A stretch of 64,000 nt of DNA. Source: an uncultured Acidimicrobiales bacterium (GTDB taxonomy: Bacteria; Actinomycetota; Acidimicrobiia; Acidimicrobiales; SZUA-35). Of the stretch, positions 19,326 through 27,930 are shown one piece after another; position 1 is the first letter of the stretch, and every line of letters begins with the position of its first letter. The DNA lies in NCBI GenBank assembly GCA_937922045.1, contig CAKZXA010000037.1, positions 62,001-126,000 on the forward strand, in the 5' to 3' direction. The notes under the pieces are model-generated. The model was not told where the DNA came from and made no database searches. It worked only from the letters and a program-made list of their open reading frames with translations. Both the position numbers and the translations under genes were made by a program.

Positions 19326-20669
19326 GTGGCCGTACCTCCCCTCCCAACACGACCTGTGTCCGAGGCTGAACTCGACAAGCGCGAGGTTTTTGGCTGGAAG
19401 ATGTACGACTGGGGATGGTCGGCGTTTAGCACGACCATCACCACTGCCCTTCTCGGGCCCTATCTGCTCGAGCTCGCCGAAGACAATGGTGGGGTTGCCA
19501 TCGGTGGCTGGACGATCGACGCCGCCTCCTTCTTTCCCTTCGCGGTTAGCGCATCGGCCGTTCTCCAGGTGCTGGTTCTGCCACTGGTTGGCACGGTCGC
19601 CGACCACACGCCGCACAAGAAGAAGTTGCTCCTCTCGTTGGCGTACGCCGCCAGTGCCTTCACCGCTGCCCTCTTCGTCGTCACCGGCGACAACGTGGCC
19701 GTCGGCGGCCTGCTGTTCATTTTCGCCGCTCTCGGGTTCGCAGCGGCCGGTGTGGTCTACAACTCGTATCTGCCGGACATAGCGCCACCTCAGTTCCGAG
19801 ACCGAGTTAGCTCTGGTGGCTATGCGTTCGGGTATGTCGGTGGTGGTATCTACCTGGCGCTGAACTTCGCTCTGATCGCCCTGATGGATGACACCGCCCT
19901 GGCTGTTCGCCTCAGCCTCGGCGGCGCTGGCGTGTGGGCCGCCGTGTTCATTGCCGCGTTCACTCATCGCCGGCTCAAGGTCCGTCGCCCTCAACGCACA
20001 AAGCCTGCCGACCGGGGCTGGCTTGGTTTCAGCGTTTCGGCTGTCGTGGACACCGCCAGAGAGCTGTGGACCCGCTACCCGGTGACCTTTCGCTACCTGA
20101 TGGCGTACCTGATCTTCAACGATGGCATCCAGACTGTGATCGTGGTCGCCACCTCGTTCGCGGCCGACGAGCTGGCAGCAGAGGCCCAGACCCTGCTGCT
20201 GCTCGTGTTGATGATTCAGTTCGTTGCCGCGCCTGGGGCTATGGCCTTCGGCCGATGGGCCGAACATTCAGGAGCCAAGAGGGCCTTGCTCGCCAACCTT
20301 TGTGTGTGGGCGGCGCTGGTGATCTACGCCTACGCCCAACTCGATTCGATTCCTAAGCTCTGGGCGATGGGTGCGGTTCTGGCCCTGGTGCTCGGGGGTT
20401 CTCAAGCTATCGCCCGCTCTCTGTTCTCTCAGATGATCCCCTCCGATCGCGAAGCAGAGTTCTTTGGCTTCTACGAAATAGCTTCCCGCGGCACCTCGTG
20501 GATCGGGCCGGCTGCGTTCGGCATCGTGAACCAGATCACCGGATCACAGCGCCAAGCCATCGTGTCGCTCATCGTGTTCTTTGTGGTCGGCATCGCCTTG
20601 CTGGCCACAGTCGATGTCCGGCGTGGCATGAGCGATGCGGGGAACGACCCCGACCTCATCAGGATCTAG
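19326..20669 (+). CDS. MFS transporter, UMF1/Atg22-like family
   Basis: A 447-residue protein with about twelve membrane segments. The N-terminal YDWGWSAFSTTITTALLGPYL is the hallmark of the UMF1 (Atg22-like) branch. A further typical stretch is SYLPDIAPPQFRDRVSSGGYAFGY (the first 20 residues form the loop after TM4). Atg22 exports amino acids from yeast vacuoles; bacterial substrates are unknown. GTG 19326 is preceded by TACTCT with 7 nt between, fitting a leaderless message. It lies 35 bp after the ATPase gene and ends 4 bp from the convergent beta-helix gene. Confidence 0.88.
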   Translation: MAVPPLPTRPVSEAELDKREVFGWKMYDWGWSAFSTTITTALLGPYLLELAEDNGGVAIGGWTIDAASFFPFAVSASAVLQVLVLPLVGTVADHTPHKKKLLLSLAYAASAFTAALFVVTGDNVAVGGLLFIFAALGFAAAGVVYNSYLPDIAPPQFRDRVSSGGYAFGYVGGGIYLALNFALIALMDDTALAVRLSLGGAGVWAAVFIAAFTHRRLKVRRPQRTKPADRGWLGFSVSAVVDTARELWTRYPVTFRYLMAYLIFNDGIQTVIVVATSFAADELAAEAQTLLLLVLMIQFVAAPGAMAFGRWAEHSGAKRALLANLCVWAALVIYAYAQLDSIPKLWAMGAVLALVLGGSQAIARSLFSQMIPSDREAEFFGFYEIASRGTSWIGPAAFGIVNQITGSQRQAIVSLIVFFVVGIALLATVDVRRGMSDAGNDPDLIRI

Positions 20670-20673
20670 CAGT

Positions 20674-23235
20674 TCAGGGTCTTGTGGCTGGTGGCAGTTC
20701 GAGATCTGCTGGCTTGCTGATGGGTTCAAAGGTGTTGCCGCTGCCACCGTTGCTGTTCAGATCTGTGAGGCAGTCGGTCATCGACCGATTCTCGAACCCA
20801 ATCCACTGACATCGTGCCACGAGGCCAGATGGCTGATCTTGATAGGAGAACTGGTTGTTGGTGAACAGAGCCGTCTCGGTACCCAAGGCCGACATGGTGT
20901 TCGCGAACACGGTTTGTCGCAGGTCCCCAGGAGCGTTCGTCCGGATTGAGCTGGCGAGGAACAGATTGTCTCGAACCTTGCAGTTCCGCACGGAATGTTC
21001 GATCCAGATTTCACCCGTGCCATCGTGGTATCGATCGATGTCGGTGTCACCGGCAGCATCGAAGGTCAGGTTCACTGCGTCGTTCGTGTAGAAGTAGTTG
21101 TTTCTGATATCGCATCCGTCAACGCCGGCAGCGGTCGCGCCGCCAGATCCGAGTTTGAACCCTGTGGCCGAGCTGTCGTAGACGAGGTTGCCCTCGACCA
21201 CGACGTCTTGTGCACTTTCCGATCCGGCTGTCAGATTCCGATCCAGTTCACCGTTGATGGAGATGCCGATGTTGCAGCGACTGACGCGGTTGGCGACGAC
21301 CTCAACGTCGCGGCCTCCGTCTACATAGATGCATGCCGCGCTCTGGTTGGGAAGCCCGCCATTTTGAGTGTCGGCGTAGGCCTGATTGCGAACGACGCTA
21401 CTGAGAAATCCCCCCTGGCTGCCTCTGGTGTCGACGTTGTAGATCGTGTTTCCTTCGACCTCGCCACCCTGGGTTGAGTAGAACGTGTTGTCGCTTTCTT
21501 GAACGTAGCCAGCCACATCGATCGCTATGTTGTTGGTGTCGTGGATGGTGTTGAACTTGACGAAGAACCGTCGAACATCACCCTTGATCGTCAGCGCTTC
21601 GCTTTTCCCGAGATCCATGTTGTAGATCAGGTTGCTGTAGATCCCGATCGCCTGGATCGTCGAGGGCGCTTCCCTTTCGGTGGAGACAAGAATTCCGTGA
21701 GCAGAACCGCATAACGCCAGAGCAGGACCATTCGTAGCGCAGCCGGTCTCGTGCACCGTCGAGAACTCGAAGATCTCGTTCTTCTGGACGATAATGTTGG
21801 AAGAATTCCCGAGAACATAGATGGCCTTGGGGTTCGATTTGATTGTGGTCGATGAATAGTTCCCAATCTTGAAGTTCTGAACGGTCAGGTTTGAAGCGCC
21901 GTCGATCTGGATGGCGCCGTTGTGGTAGTCGGGTGTCTGATAGCCCGTTCCATTCAGCACAGCACCGTTGGCCCAACCGTCGGTGCCGTCTATCGTGTGT
22001 CCGCCATCGAAGATGAGGCCGCTATGTGCCGACGTGAGGCGTATTCCTGATTGGAAGTTGCCTTCCAGCTTGACCGTCGTTCCAGCCGCCAGCGATTGCC
22101 ATGGGTATCCGGGCTGTCCGTTGAGGTCGGCGTAGAATTCATCGGCAGTTACCGTCACCGTTGTTCCACCGATCGGCGGTGTCGACTCGGTGGAAAGCAC
22201 ACATGCGTCAAAGGTCGATGAGCCTTCGCTGTAGATGGTTGCCACGGCAAACGCTGTACCAGCGGGTGCAATGAGGCTCATTGGTTCGCTCGCCGCCGCA
22301 TCTTCTTTAGACACCGACTCGAGCGTGGCGTAGTTCGAATCCGCAGCGCTGAGCGTGATCGAGGCGTAGCCGGTCGCAACGCTCGAGCTGCAGCCCAGTT
22401 CGAGGTTTGTGCCCGCCCAGTCGCCAGGAATTTCCTGATAAAGACAGGCTGGCGATGGCTCTGTAGCGGTGATGTTGAGCTGGCTTGAATCGATGCTGTA
22501 GCTGTTGGAACTGCCACAGCTCGTCCAACCGTCGACCCCGTCAAACCCACCGTTTTGAAGCAGGTTCACCGCCGGTGGTGGAGGTTGCGGCGGTTCATCT
22601 CGTGAGGAAGCTGTCAGGGTGCAACGGTCGTAGCTTGAGTAGCCGGCGCCGGTGCTGTCGAAGGTGATCCCGATGTGTGCTGACCCTTCGGGCGCGGTCA
22701 AGCTTGCCTCGGTCACACGTGACCCTGCGGTGACAACACTCGAGGTTTCATCGAGCGTTTGCCACGCTGAACCGAGGGCGCTCACGCGTAGTTGGGTTGT
22801 GCCGGGTGCTTCTTCGTAGCTGACACAGCTCAACTCGTAGCGTTGACCTGCGAGCGCGTCAACGGTTTGGAAGACACAGGCCGGTCCTGCGCCGAGCACG
22901 CGAAGGTGGCCCTCCTGGATGTCCCAGTTGTTTTCGTTGGCGCCGACACAATTGGCCCAGCCGTCTTGTTCAGAAAAGTCGGCATTGACCAGCTGGATAG
23001 TCGTCGACGACTGCAGGGTGGAAGCGGCAGCAGCCGACGTGGCCAAGAAAGGACGATTCTGGCTTCGGGCGACCGGTGATACCCAGAATGCCACAGCGAG
23101 GAGGGACAGGAGGACGGCAAAGACGGCACCTAGCCGGGGGCGCCTTCTCGTCGGCTTGTGTTCGGTTCTGGCTCGGAAAGGTAGGAAGCCGCTATCAGGT
23201 AAAGGGCCAGATGGTGGTGTGGTGGTGTTGCTCAT
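20674..23235 (-). CDS. Secreted right-handed beta-helix protein with two N-terminal beta-sandwich modules
   Basis: 853 residues. A basic N-terminus and one hydrophobic segment (AVFAVLLSLLAVAFWVSP, about residues 37-54) direct export and may anchor it. Two modules of about 130 residues follow, each opening with N-A/G-x-F-x-x-x-DGW and containing paired cysteines. They resemble carbohydrate-binding-like sandwiches and are joined by a Pro-rich linker (DEPPQPPPPAVN). From about residue 375 the chain shows repeated N-x-I/V-x-x-N-x-I rungs (for example SNIIVQKNEIFEFS, NNIAIDVAGYVQESDNTFYS), the pattern of parallel beta-helix polysaccharide lyases or adhesins. No catalytic residue can be assigned. 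ATG 23235 follows a TACGTT box by 6 nt. Confidence 0.8.
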   Translation of the reverse strand: MSNTTTPPSGPLPDSGFLPFRARTEHKPTRRRPRLGAVFAVLLSLLAVAFWVSPVARSQNRPFLATSAAAASTLQSSTTIQLVNADFSEQDGWANCVGANENNWDIQEGHLRVLGAGPACVFQTVDALAGQRYELSCVSYEEAPGTTQLRVSALGSAWQTLDETSSVVTAGSRVTEASLTAPEGSAHIGITFDSTGAGYSSYDRCTLTASSRDEPPQPPPPAVNLLQNGGFDGVDGWTSCGSSNSYSIDSSQLNITATEPSPACLYQEIPGDWAGTNLELGCSSSVATGYASITLSAADSNYATLESVSKEDAAASEPMSLIAPAGTAFAVATIYSEGSSTFDACVLSTESTPPIGGTTVTVTADEFYADLNGQPGYPWQSLAAGTTVKLEGNFQSGIRLTSAHSGLIFDGGHTIDGTDGWANGAVLNGTGYQTPDYHNGAIQIDGASNLTVQNFKIGNYSSTTIKSNPKAIYVLGNSSNIIVQKNEIFEFSTVHETGCATNGPALALCGSAHGILVSTEREAPSTIQAIGIYSNLIYNMDLGKSEALTIKGDVRRFFVKFNTIHDTNNIAIDVAGYVQESDNTFYSTQGGEVEGNTIYNVDTRGSQGGFLSSVVRNQAYADTQNGGLPNQSAACIYVDGGRDVEVVANRVSRCNIGISINGELDRNLTAGSESAQDVVVEGNLVYDSSATGFKLGSGGATAAGVDGCDIRNNYFYTNDAVNLTFDAAGDTDIDRYHDGTGEIWIEHSVRNCKVRDNLFLASSIRTNAPGDLRQTVFANTMSALGTETALFTNNQFSYQDQPSGLVARCQWIGFENRSMTDCLTDLNSNGGSGNTFEPISKPADLELPPATRP

Positions 23236-23362
23236 AGGCGCAACGTACCTTTTTGAAGATGACGCCTAAATGATGCTGGACTGCGACGTAGGTAGTGATC
23301 GCCGATCCCCGATCCTGGGGCGGAGAAAGTCAGCCCTTCAAACCGAGTCGGAGCGCCGAGTA

Positions 23363-24319
23363 TTAGGACGGCGGGAGATGGCGCTCGAACCAGGTCGGGT
23401 CAAGCGTTCCAGGAAGGCCGATAGCGACCAGCCGACTGGCCCCGACCGTGCTGGCGGCGGCCGCGATTGGGCGGAGCGACCAGCGCCGTCCCACCCGTTG
23501 TAAAACCCACGCCCGACGATCGTCGTCGCTCAACCGCACGATGCCTTTGAGCCGCTGGACCCCGTCGGGCACGCTGTCCATGGCGGCCTCGATCTGCTCC
23601 CTCTGGAGCGGCCGGTCCACCGACCACGACCAGGTCTCGAACCGTTCCTCGGCGCCGGCGATAGGCGACAGGACTCGCTCTCCTGTGGCGATGGCAGCGT
23701 TGCTGGCGCCGAAGAGCAACTCGGGGGCGAGGACGGCTCCTGTGGTGGCAACCTTTAGCCCGTCGCTGCAGTACTGGTCGAGCCAGGCCTCGATGGTTTC
23801 CACCGCATCGGCATCGGCCAGATCGATCTTGTTGATGATCACAATGTCAGCGGCTCGTAGCTGGGCCTCCACCAGATCACCGACGTAGCGATCTCTGACC
23901 TTGGCCCGCACCGTTTCGATGTCGATAACGACGACGACCGCATCCAGCATCAGCCCGGGAGCGTGGCAGTAACCGGCGACGGTTCCCGGGTCGGCGACGC
24001 CGCTGGCTTCAATAATGATGCGTTCCGGTGGGGGAGACAGGGCGAGCATCGTGGTCAGGGCGGCGCCCAAGCCGTCGACCATGGAACAGCAGATGCAGCC
24101 GTTGGCCAAGCTCATCGTCTCGCCGTCGTGAGATTCGATCAGGTCGGCGTCGATCGTGATCTGACCGAAATCGTTGACCAGCACGGCGAGCCGCTCGGTT
24201 GCGGTCGATAGTAAATGATTCAGAAGCGTCGTCTTGCCTGCTCCCAGATAGCCGCCGATTACGGTCACCGGAACAACCGCTGCCGGAGCGGTCGATGGAG
24301 GGGTGGTGTCGGTGTTCAC
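23363..24319 (-). CDS. CobW/COG0523-family metallochaperone GTPase
   Basis: About 318 residues from GTG 24319; the longer frame to 24391 overlaps the upstream amidohydrolase. It has a G1 loop GGYLGAGKTTLLNHLL (about residues 22-37), the family's GCICCSM metal-binding motif (C-x-C-C) and the NKIDLAD guanine-specificity motif. The C-terminal half carries the CobW_C-like beta domain. Members hand zinc, cobalt or other metals to client enzymes. It starts 13 bp after the amidohydrolase stop, and a metal-dependent amidohydrolase as operon partner suggests, but does not prove, that it is the client. Confidence 0.88.
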   Translation of the reverse strand: MNTDTTPPSTAPAAVVPVTVIGGYLGAGKTTLLNHLLSTATERLAVLVNDFGQITIDADLIESHDGETMSLANGCICCSMVDGLGAALTTMLALSPPPERIIIEASGVADPGTVAGYCHAPGLMLDAVVVVIDIETVRAKVRDRYVGDLVEAQLRAADIVIINKIDLADADAVETIEAWLDQYCSDGLKVATTGAVLAPELLFGASNAAIATGERVLSPIAGAEERFETWSWSVDRPLQREQIEAAMDSVPDGVQRLKGIVRLSDDDRRAWVLQRVGRRWSLRPIAAAASTVGASRLVAIGLPGTLDPTWFERHLPPS

Positions 24320-24332
24320 GAAACGCCGTCGG

Positions 24333-26003
24333 TCATTGGGCGCCCGCAGCCGGGAAATGCTTTCCGCCGACCACGGTGCCCCATACCCCAATGTCTTTTA
24401 GTGTCATCGGGTCGACGCTTAACGGATCGTCGTCCAATACAGCAAAATCGGCGAACTTGCCCGCTTCGATGCTGCCTACAAGGTGGTCGACCTTGAGCTG
24501 GTACGCCCCACCGAGGGTGGCGGCATGGAGCGCCGACTCGACCGAGATGGTCTCCTCCGGCCCCAGTACCTTGCCGGTGGCGGTTCGCCGATTGACGGCG
24601 CACCAGGCCACATGCAGATGGCCCATCGGGGTGACAGGGGTATCGGAATGAAAGGAGAATGACACCCCCTCGCGCTCGGCTGTGCCACACGCATCCATCC
24701 CGGCCGCGCGTTCCGGTCCAACGGTGACATCACGGTGCTGGTCGCCCCAGAAGAAGATGTGGTTGGAGAAGATGTTGGCCGCCATTCCGAGCTCAGCCAT
24801 CCGCCGGTACTGAGCTTTCGTGGTGAGCTGGCAATGCTGCACGGTGTGACGATGGTTCCAGCGGGGATGCTCCTCCAACGCTTTCTCGACCGCATCGATG
24901 AACACCTCGGCTGCCTCGTCACCGTTGCAGTGACAGTGCACGGTGAGGCCAGCCTTGTGGTAAGCCCCGACGATCTCGGGTAGCGCTTCAGGGTCGACAA
25001 GCCACAGCCCGTTGCCGGGGTGATCAGCGGGTGCGTCGTAGTAGTAGGGCCAGCTGATGCGGGCGGTGAATCCCTGGATGGAGCCGTCGATGATGAGCTT
25101 GATAATCCCAAAATGCAGCTTGTCGTTCTCGTCGCCATCCCGCAGCGTCACCGCCTCGCGCGCCAGGTCTTCAGGAGCGGCGGCGCCCCCACCGAACCCA
25201 GGACCAGCGGCCACCATCACCCGAGCCGGATACTCGGGATCGCTGGTAACCCGACGCCATCGGGCCAGTTGTTCCGGATCGCGTAATTGTGATGTGCCGA
25301 GATCGGTGATGAAAGTGTGCCCCGCATTCCGGGCCTCATAGGCGTAGTTCCACGGAACCTCATCACCGGTGAACGAGCCGGTGAGCTTGGCAAAGGCAGA
25401 CGTGGCCAAGTTCATGGCCGCCGGTTCCTGCAACTCGCCATCGGGTTCGCCCTCAGCGTCTACTGCGATACCTGGCGTTGGGCTGTGGCGGTCGATGCCT
25501 TCGGCCTGAAGCAGGGCGGTATTGACCGTGGCCAGATGGCCGCTCACGTGGTAGACGAAGACAGGACGTGTCTCGGAGATTCGGTCGAGATGGCGAGCGA
25601 CGAGCCGTTCGTCGGGGAAATAGATGGGATCGAGGCCCCAGGCCACCAGCACCTCGGACGGATCATCCATGGCGGCATCGATCTCTTGAAGTCGCGCGAC
25701 GATCTCATCGATGGAGGTGCAGCCGGGCGCCGGCGTGCCGTCAGGGGCCACCCGGTCGAAGAAACCGACGTAGGGCAGCTTCCACATGCCCCCGGTCATC
25801 ACATGAGAGTGGGCTTCGACGAATCCTGGCAGGAGCACCTTGTCGGCGAAGGTGGCATCGACCGTGTGTTCACCCCATGCCGCCAACTCCTCGGTGGTGC
25901 CGACGCCGAGGATGCGGCCGTCGCGCACCGCCACGGCTTCAGCCGATGGCAAGGCCGGGTTCATCGTGATGATTCGACGGGCGGTGTAAATCGTGGTGCT
26001 CAC
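24333..26003 (-). CDS. YtcJ-like metal-dependent amidohydrolase
   Basis: About 556 residues from GTG 26003 (VSTTIYTARRIITMNP), with AGGAG (26016-26012) 8 nt upstream; a longer frame runs to 26087. It has the amidohydrolase barrel with metal ligands in FVEAHSHVMTGG (H-x-H), HCHCNGDEA, RHTVQHCQL and the late Asp in SFHSDTPVTPMG. YtcJ relatives hydrolyse N-acyl or formamide-type substrates; the specificity cannot be read. Followed 13 bp later by the CobW gene. A well-formed promoter with repeated -35-like boxes lies at 26077-26130. Confidence 0.85.
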   Translation of the reverse strand: MSTTIYTARRIITMNPALPSAEAVAVRDGRILGVGTTEELAAWGEHTVDATFADKVLLPGFVEAHSHVMTGGMWKLPYVGFFDRVAPDGTPAPGCTSIDEIVARLQEIDAAMDDPSEVLVAWGLDPIYFPDERLVARHLDRISETRPVFVYHVSGHLATVNTALLQAEGIDRHSPTPGIAVDAEGEPDGELQEPAAMNLATSAFAKLTGSFTGDEVPWNYAYEARNAGHTFITDLGTSQLRDPEQLARWRRVTSDPEYPARVMVAAGPGFGGGAAAPEDLAREAVTLRDGDENDKLHFGIIKLIIDGSIQGFTARISWPYYYDAPADHPGNGLWLVDPEALPEIVGAYHKAGLTVHCHCNGDEAAEVFIDAVEKALEEHPRWNHRHTVQHCQLTTKAQYRRMAELGMAANIFSNHIFFWGDQHRDVTVGPERAAGMDACGTAEREGVSFSFHSDTPVTPMGHLHVAWCAVNRRTATGKVLGPEETISVESALHAATLGGAYQLKVDHLVGSIEAGKFADFAVLDDDPLSVDPMTLKDIGVWGTVVGGKHFPAAGAQ

Positions 26004-26076
26004 AACGAGGCTCCTCATGGCATTGCGTGGCGGTCGATCCGCCGGGATCTCCTTCGGCCTCAGCGAGGCTGCTAGG

Positions 26077-26133
26077 AACCTACCCATGTGGGTTCCGCCG
26101 TGTCAATCACTGCGTCAATCACTGCGTCAATCA
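26077..26133 (-). promoter_or_regulatory. Amidohydrolase promoter with three phased 12-bp repeats
   Basis: On the - strand TTGACA (26106-26101), an 18-bp spacer and TAGGTT (26082-26077) form a good promoter. The -35 belongs to a tandem array of a 12-bp unit, GTCAATCACTGC on the + strand, at 26102-26113, 26114-26125 and partially 26126-26133. This gives two further TTGACG boxes 12 and 24 bp upstream. The array includes the stop codon of the MOSC gene. Whether the repeats are alternative -35 boxes or activator sites is open. Confidence 0.55.
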
Positions 26134-26874
26134 AGCATCGCCAGCGGGCTGGCTGTCAACGGTCGTGACCATGTCGCCGACGGCGATGCGGCCAGGGGTT
26201 GTGATGAGAGCGCCAACGCCGAGAAAGGTGTCTCGCTCGCGGTTGATGGTTCGCAACACATCGAGGTCGCGTTCGAGGGCGGGACCTTCGGAGCGGGCTG
26301 GCTGTGGCCGACTAACCATCACACACCGGTCGATCTGTTTGGTGACCGACACGACGGCGTGCCCGAGGGTGGCCGAACCGCCGACCAAGGCGATCTCGTC
26401 GGCTCCGTCGGTGATGATGTTGATTCTGAACCGTCGACGATCCCAGTCGCCCATCGTCGACTCCGAAACCAGCGAGACCTTCGATCGGGTCGAATCGTGA
26501 AACGACCCTGTCGCTCCCGTCCACTGCACCCAATCGCCGGTCTCGGCTTCATCGAGTGTTGTTTCGAAGGTACCTGAGGTATCGGCTGCGGCCCGGCGTA
26601 GCTCGACCGCATACCCTAGCCAGTTCGAAAGAGCGGCATCGTCGGTTGCCACCTTCCCATCGGGCAGCGTGACCACAACCTCGTCGTCGATGACGGAGGC
26701 TGTGGCGTAGAGGAGCTGAGGTTCGCGCCGGGCGGTGAGATGAAGCCCCGTCTCAGCATTGACGAGCGACCAGGCCCGATCGCCGTGGATGCCATCGACG
26801 CCGAGATGCACCTCACTGATTCGTTCGCCTTGCAGAGACTTGACCGGGAACCGCCAGATATCGGTGATACGCAT
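26131..26874 (-). CDS. MOSC domain protein with MOSC N-terminal barrel
   Basis: A 247-residue protein related to the C-terminal part of molybdenum-cofactor sulfurase and to YcbX/mARC enzymes. The N-terminal barrel begins ITDIWRFPVKSLQGERISEV and continues GIHGDRAWSLVNAETGLHLTAR. The MOSC domain includes RRFRINIITDG and the Cys segment KQIDRCVMVSRPQ, where the Cys would bind the Mo cofactor. MOSC proteins carry sulfur or reduce N-hydroxylated compounds, often with a ferredoxin partner; none is nearby. TAAGCT (26886-26881) sits 6 nt before ATG 26874, so the message is probably leaderless. Its stop lies in the repeat array upstream of the amidohydrolase. Confidence 0.85.
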   Translation of the reverse strand: MRITDIWRFPVKSLQGERISEVHLGVDGIHGDRAWSLVNAETGLHLTARREPQLLYATASVIDDEVVVTLPDGKVATDDAALSNWLGYAVELRRAAADTSGTFETTLDEAETGDWVQWTGATGSFHDSTRSKVSLVSESTMGDWDRRRFRINIITDGADEIALVGGSATLGHAVVSVTKQIDRCVMVSRPQPARSEGPALERDLDVLRTINRERDTFLGVGALITTPGRIAVGDMVTTVDSQPAGDA

Positions 26875-26984
26875 CTCGACAGCTTAGATCGGGAAAGGCT
26901 TAGATCAGGAAGGCATGGGGCCGAGGCGGCTAGGAGCGAATGACCCAGCGGAATGATAGGCCTGGACGCTCGCCGGGCCTTCTC

Positions 26985-27318
26985 GTCATAACACTGGCCG
27001 AGGTAGGTCAAACTCAACCCGTTGTTGGTTGGACTGATATCGAGTTCGGCGGGGTCGAACCGGAGCAGCACTTCGTCGACCTAGTTGTCGAGATCGCTGA
27101 ACGCCACCGTCCGCTTTGACGAGCCGAAGCTCGTCGAGTCAGATGCCGGCGGTGCTGCAGTACGACATCAGGTCGAGCCAGCTGCTCGGGGTGTCAGCTC
27201 CGCCCAGCGCCGAGACCCGCAGGTTTGAACAGGCGCCGCTAAAGGGCCGTGTCTGGCTCGTTCCGGCGGCCACGCTGCCGACCTTGAGTCGACAGTCGAT
27301 GATGCCGTTGTTGTTGGC
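26985..27318 (-). pseudogene. Possible decayed CDS of unknown secreted-type protein
   Basis: The - strand shows two protein-like segments. One contains [20 protein letters not shown], reads on to WLDLMSYCSTAGI, and stops at TGA. The next, in a shifted frame, runs VAFSDLDN, meets TAG (27083-27081, one base from CAG), then continues VDEVLLRFDPAELDISPTNN. The composition is unlike the antisense shadows of neighbouring genes. LMSYC recalls secreted metallopeptidases, but I cannot name the family. The region ends where the decarboxylase remnant begins. A shadow reading remains possible. Confidence 0.35.
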
Positions 27319-27870
27319 CCCGGTGGTCGATGTCGTCGATGGCTGCGAGGTGGTTTTGTTCTTCCGTTCGCCGAGCGCCTGGGGCGCAGGGTGCCGCCTT
27401 GGGACTTTCGGGTGAGCGGGGTGACCTCGATTTCGGCCGATGTGCACAAGCTGGGTTACGTCCCGAAAGGGGTTTCGGTGATCCTGCACCGCACGAAGAA
27501 CTGCGTCGATACCAGACGTTCGTCTTCGACGATTGGCTCGGCGGCTTCTATGCCTCCCCCAACCTGCAGGGCAGCCGATCAGGGCTGCCGATGGCGGCGG
27601 CGTGGGCGGTGATGCAACATCTCGGTATCGATGGCCGCAGACCCTGAAGCCGACGGTGCTGATCTCGACATGTTCGCCCTGGCCGACCGGCTTCAGGCCG
27701 ACGGCTGGTTCCACGATCGCCAAACCCCACCCGACTCGCTCCATTCGACCGTGTCCAACTCAAACTCGGGCATGATCGACGCCTACCTCGAAGCGCTGGA
27801 ACGTTGTGTGGCTCAAGCTCGTGGCGAACGCGCCAACGACCGCTCAACCGACTATTCGACACTCGATTGA
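27319..27870 (+). pseudogene. Remnant of PLP-dependent group II decarboxylase/sphingosine-1-phosphate lyase-like gene
   Basis: The frames together read like the C-terminal half of a glutamate-decarboxylase/S1P-lyase-like enzyme. VDVVDGC is followed by a frameshift near 27348, then [17 protein letters not shown] and [20 protein letters not shown] with the PLP lysine in DVHKLGY. A one-base loss near 27500 leads into [17 protein letters not shown] and [20 protein letters not shown]. After LGIDG about 40 residues are missing and the frame changes again to ADLDMFALADRLQADGWFHD, ending at TGA (27868-27870). The N-terminal half is absent. No single frame could make the enzyme, so the gene is dead. 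Confidence 0.85.
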
Positions 27871-27930
27871 GCCTGAACGCCGGCCCGAATATCGGCGGTC
27901 TGGGTGGCACCTGCGTAGTAGCGTGATTCG

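Noticed and set aside
19272-20267. 331-codon frame on the - strand across the UMF1 transporter
   Set aside because: Antisense shadow: highly charged, low-complexity sequence opposite a conserved transporter.
27139-27744. 201-codon - strand frame across the decarboxylase remnant
   Set aside because: Most of it is antisense to recognisable decarboxylase sequence; only its last 60 codons look protein-like and are treated separately.
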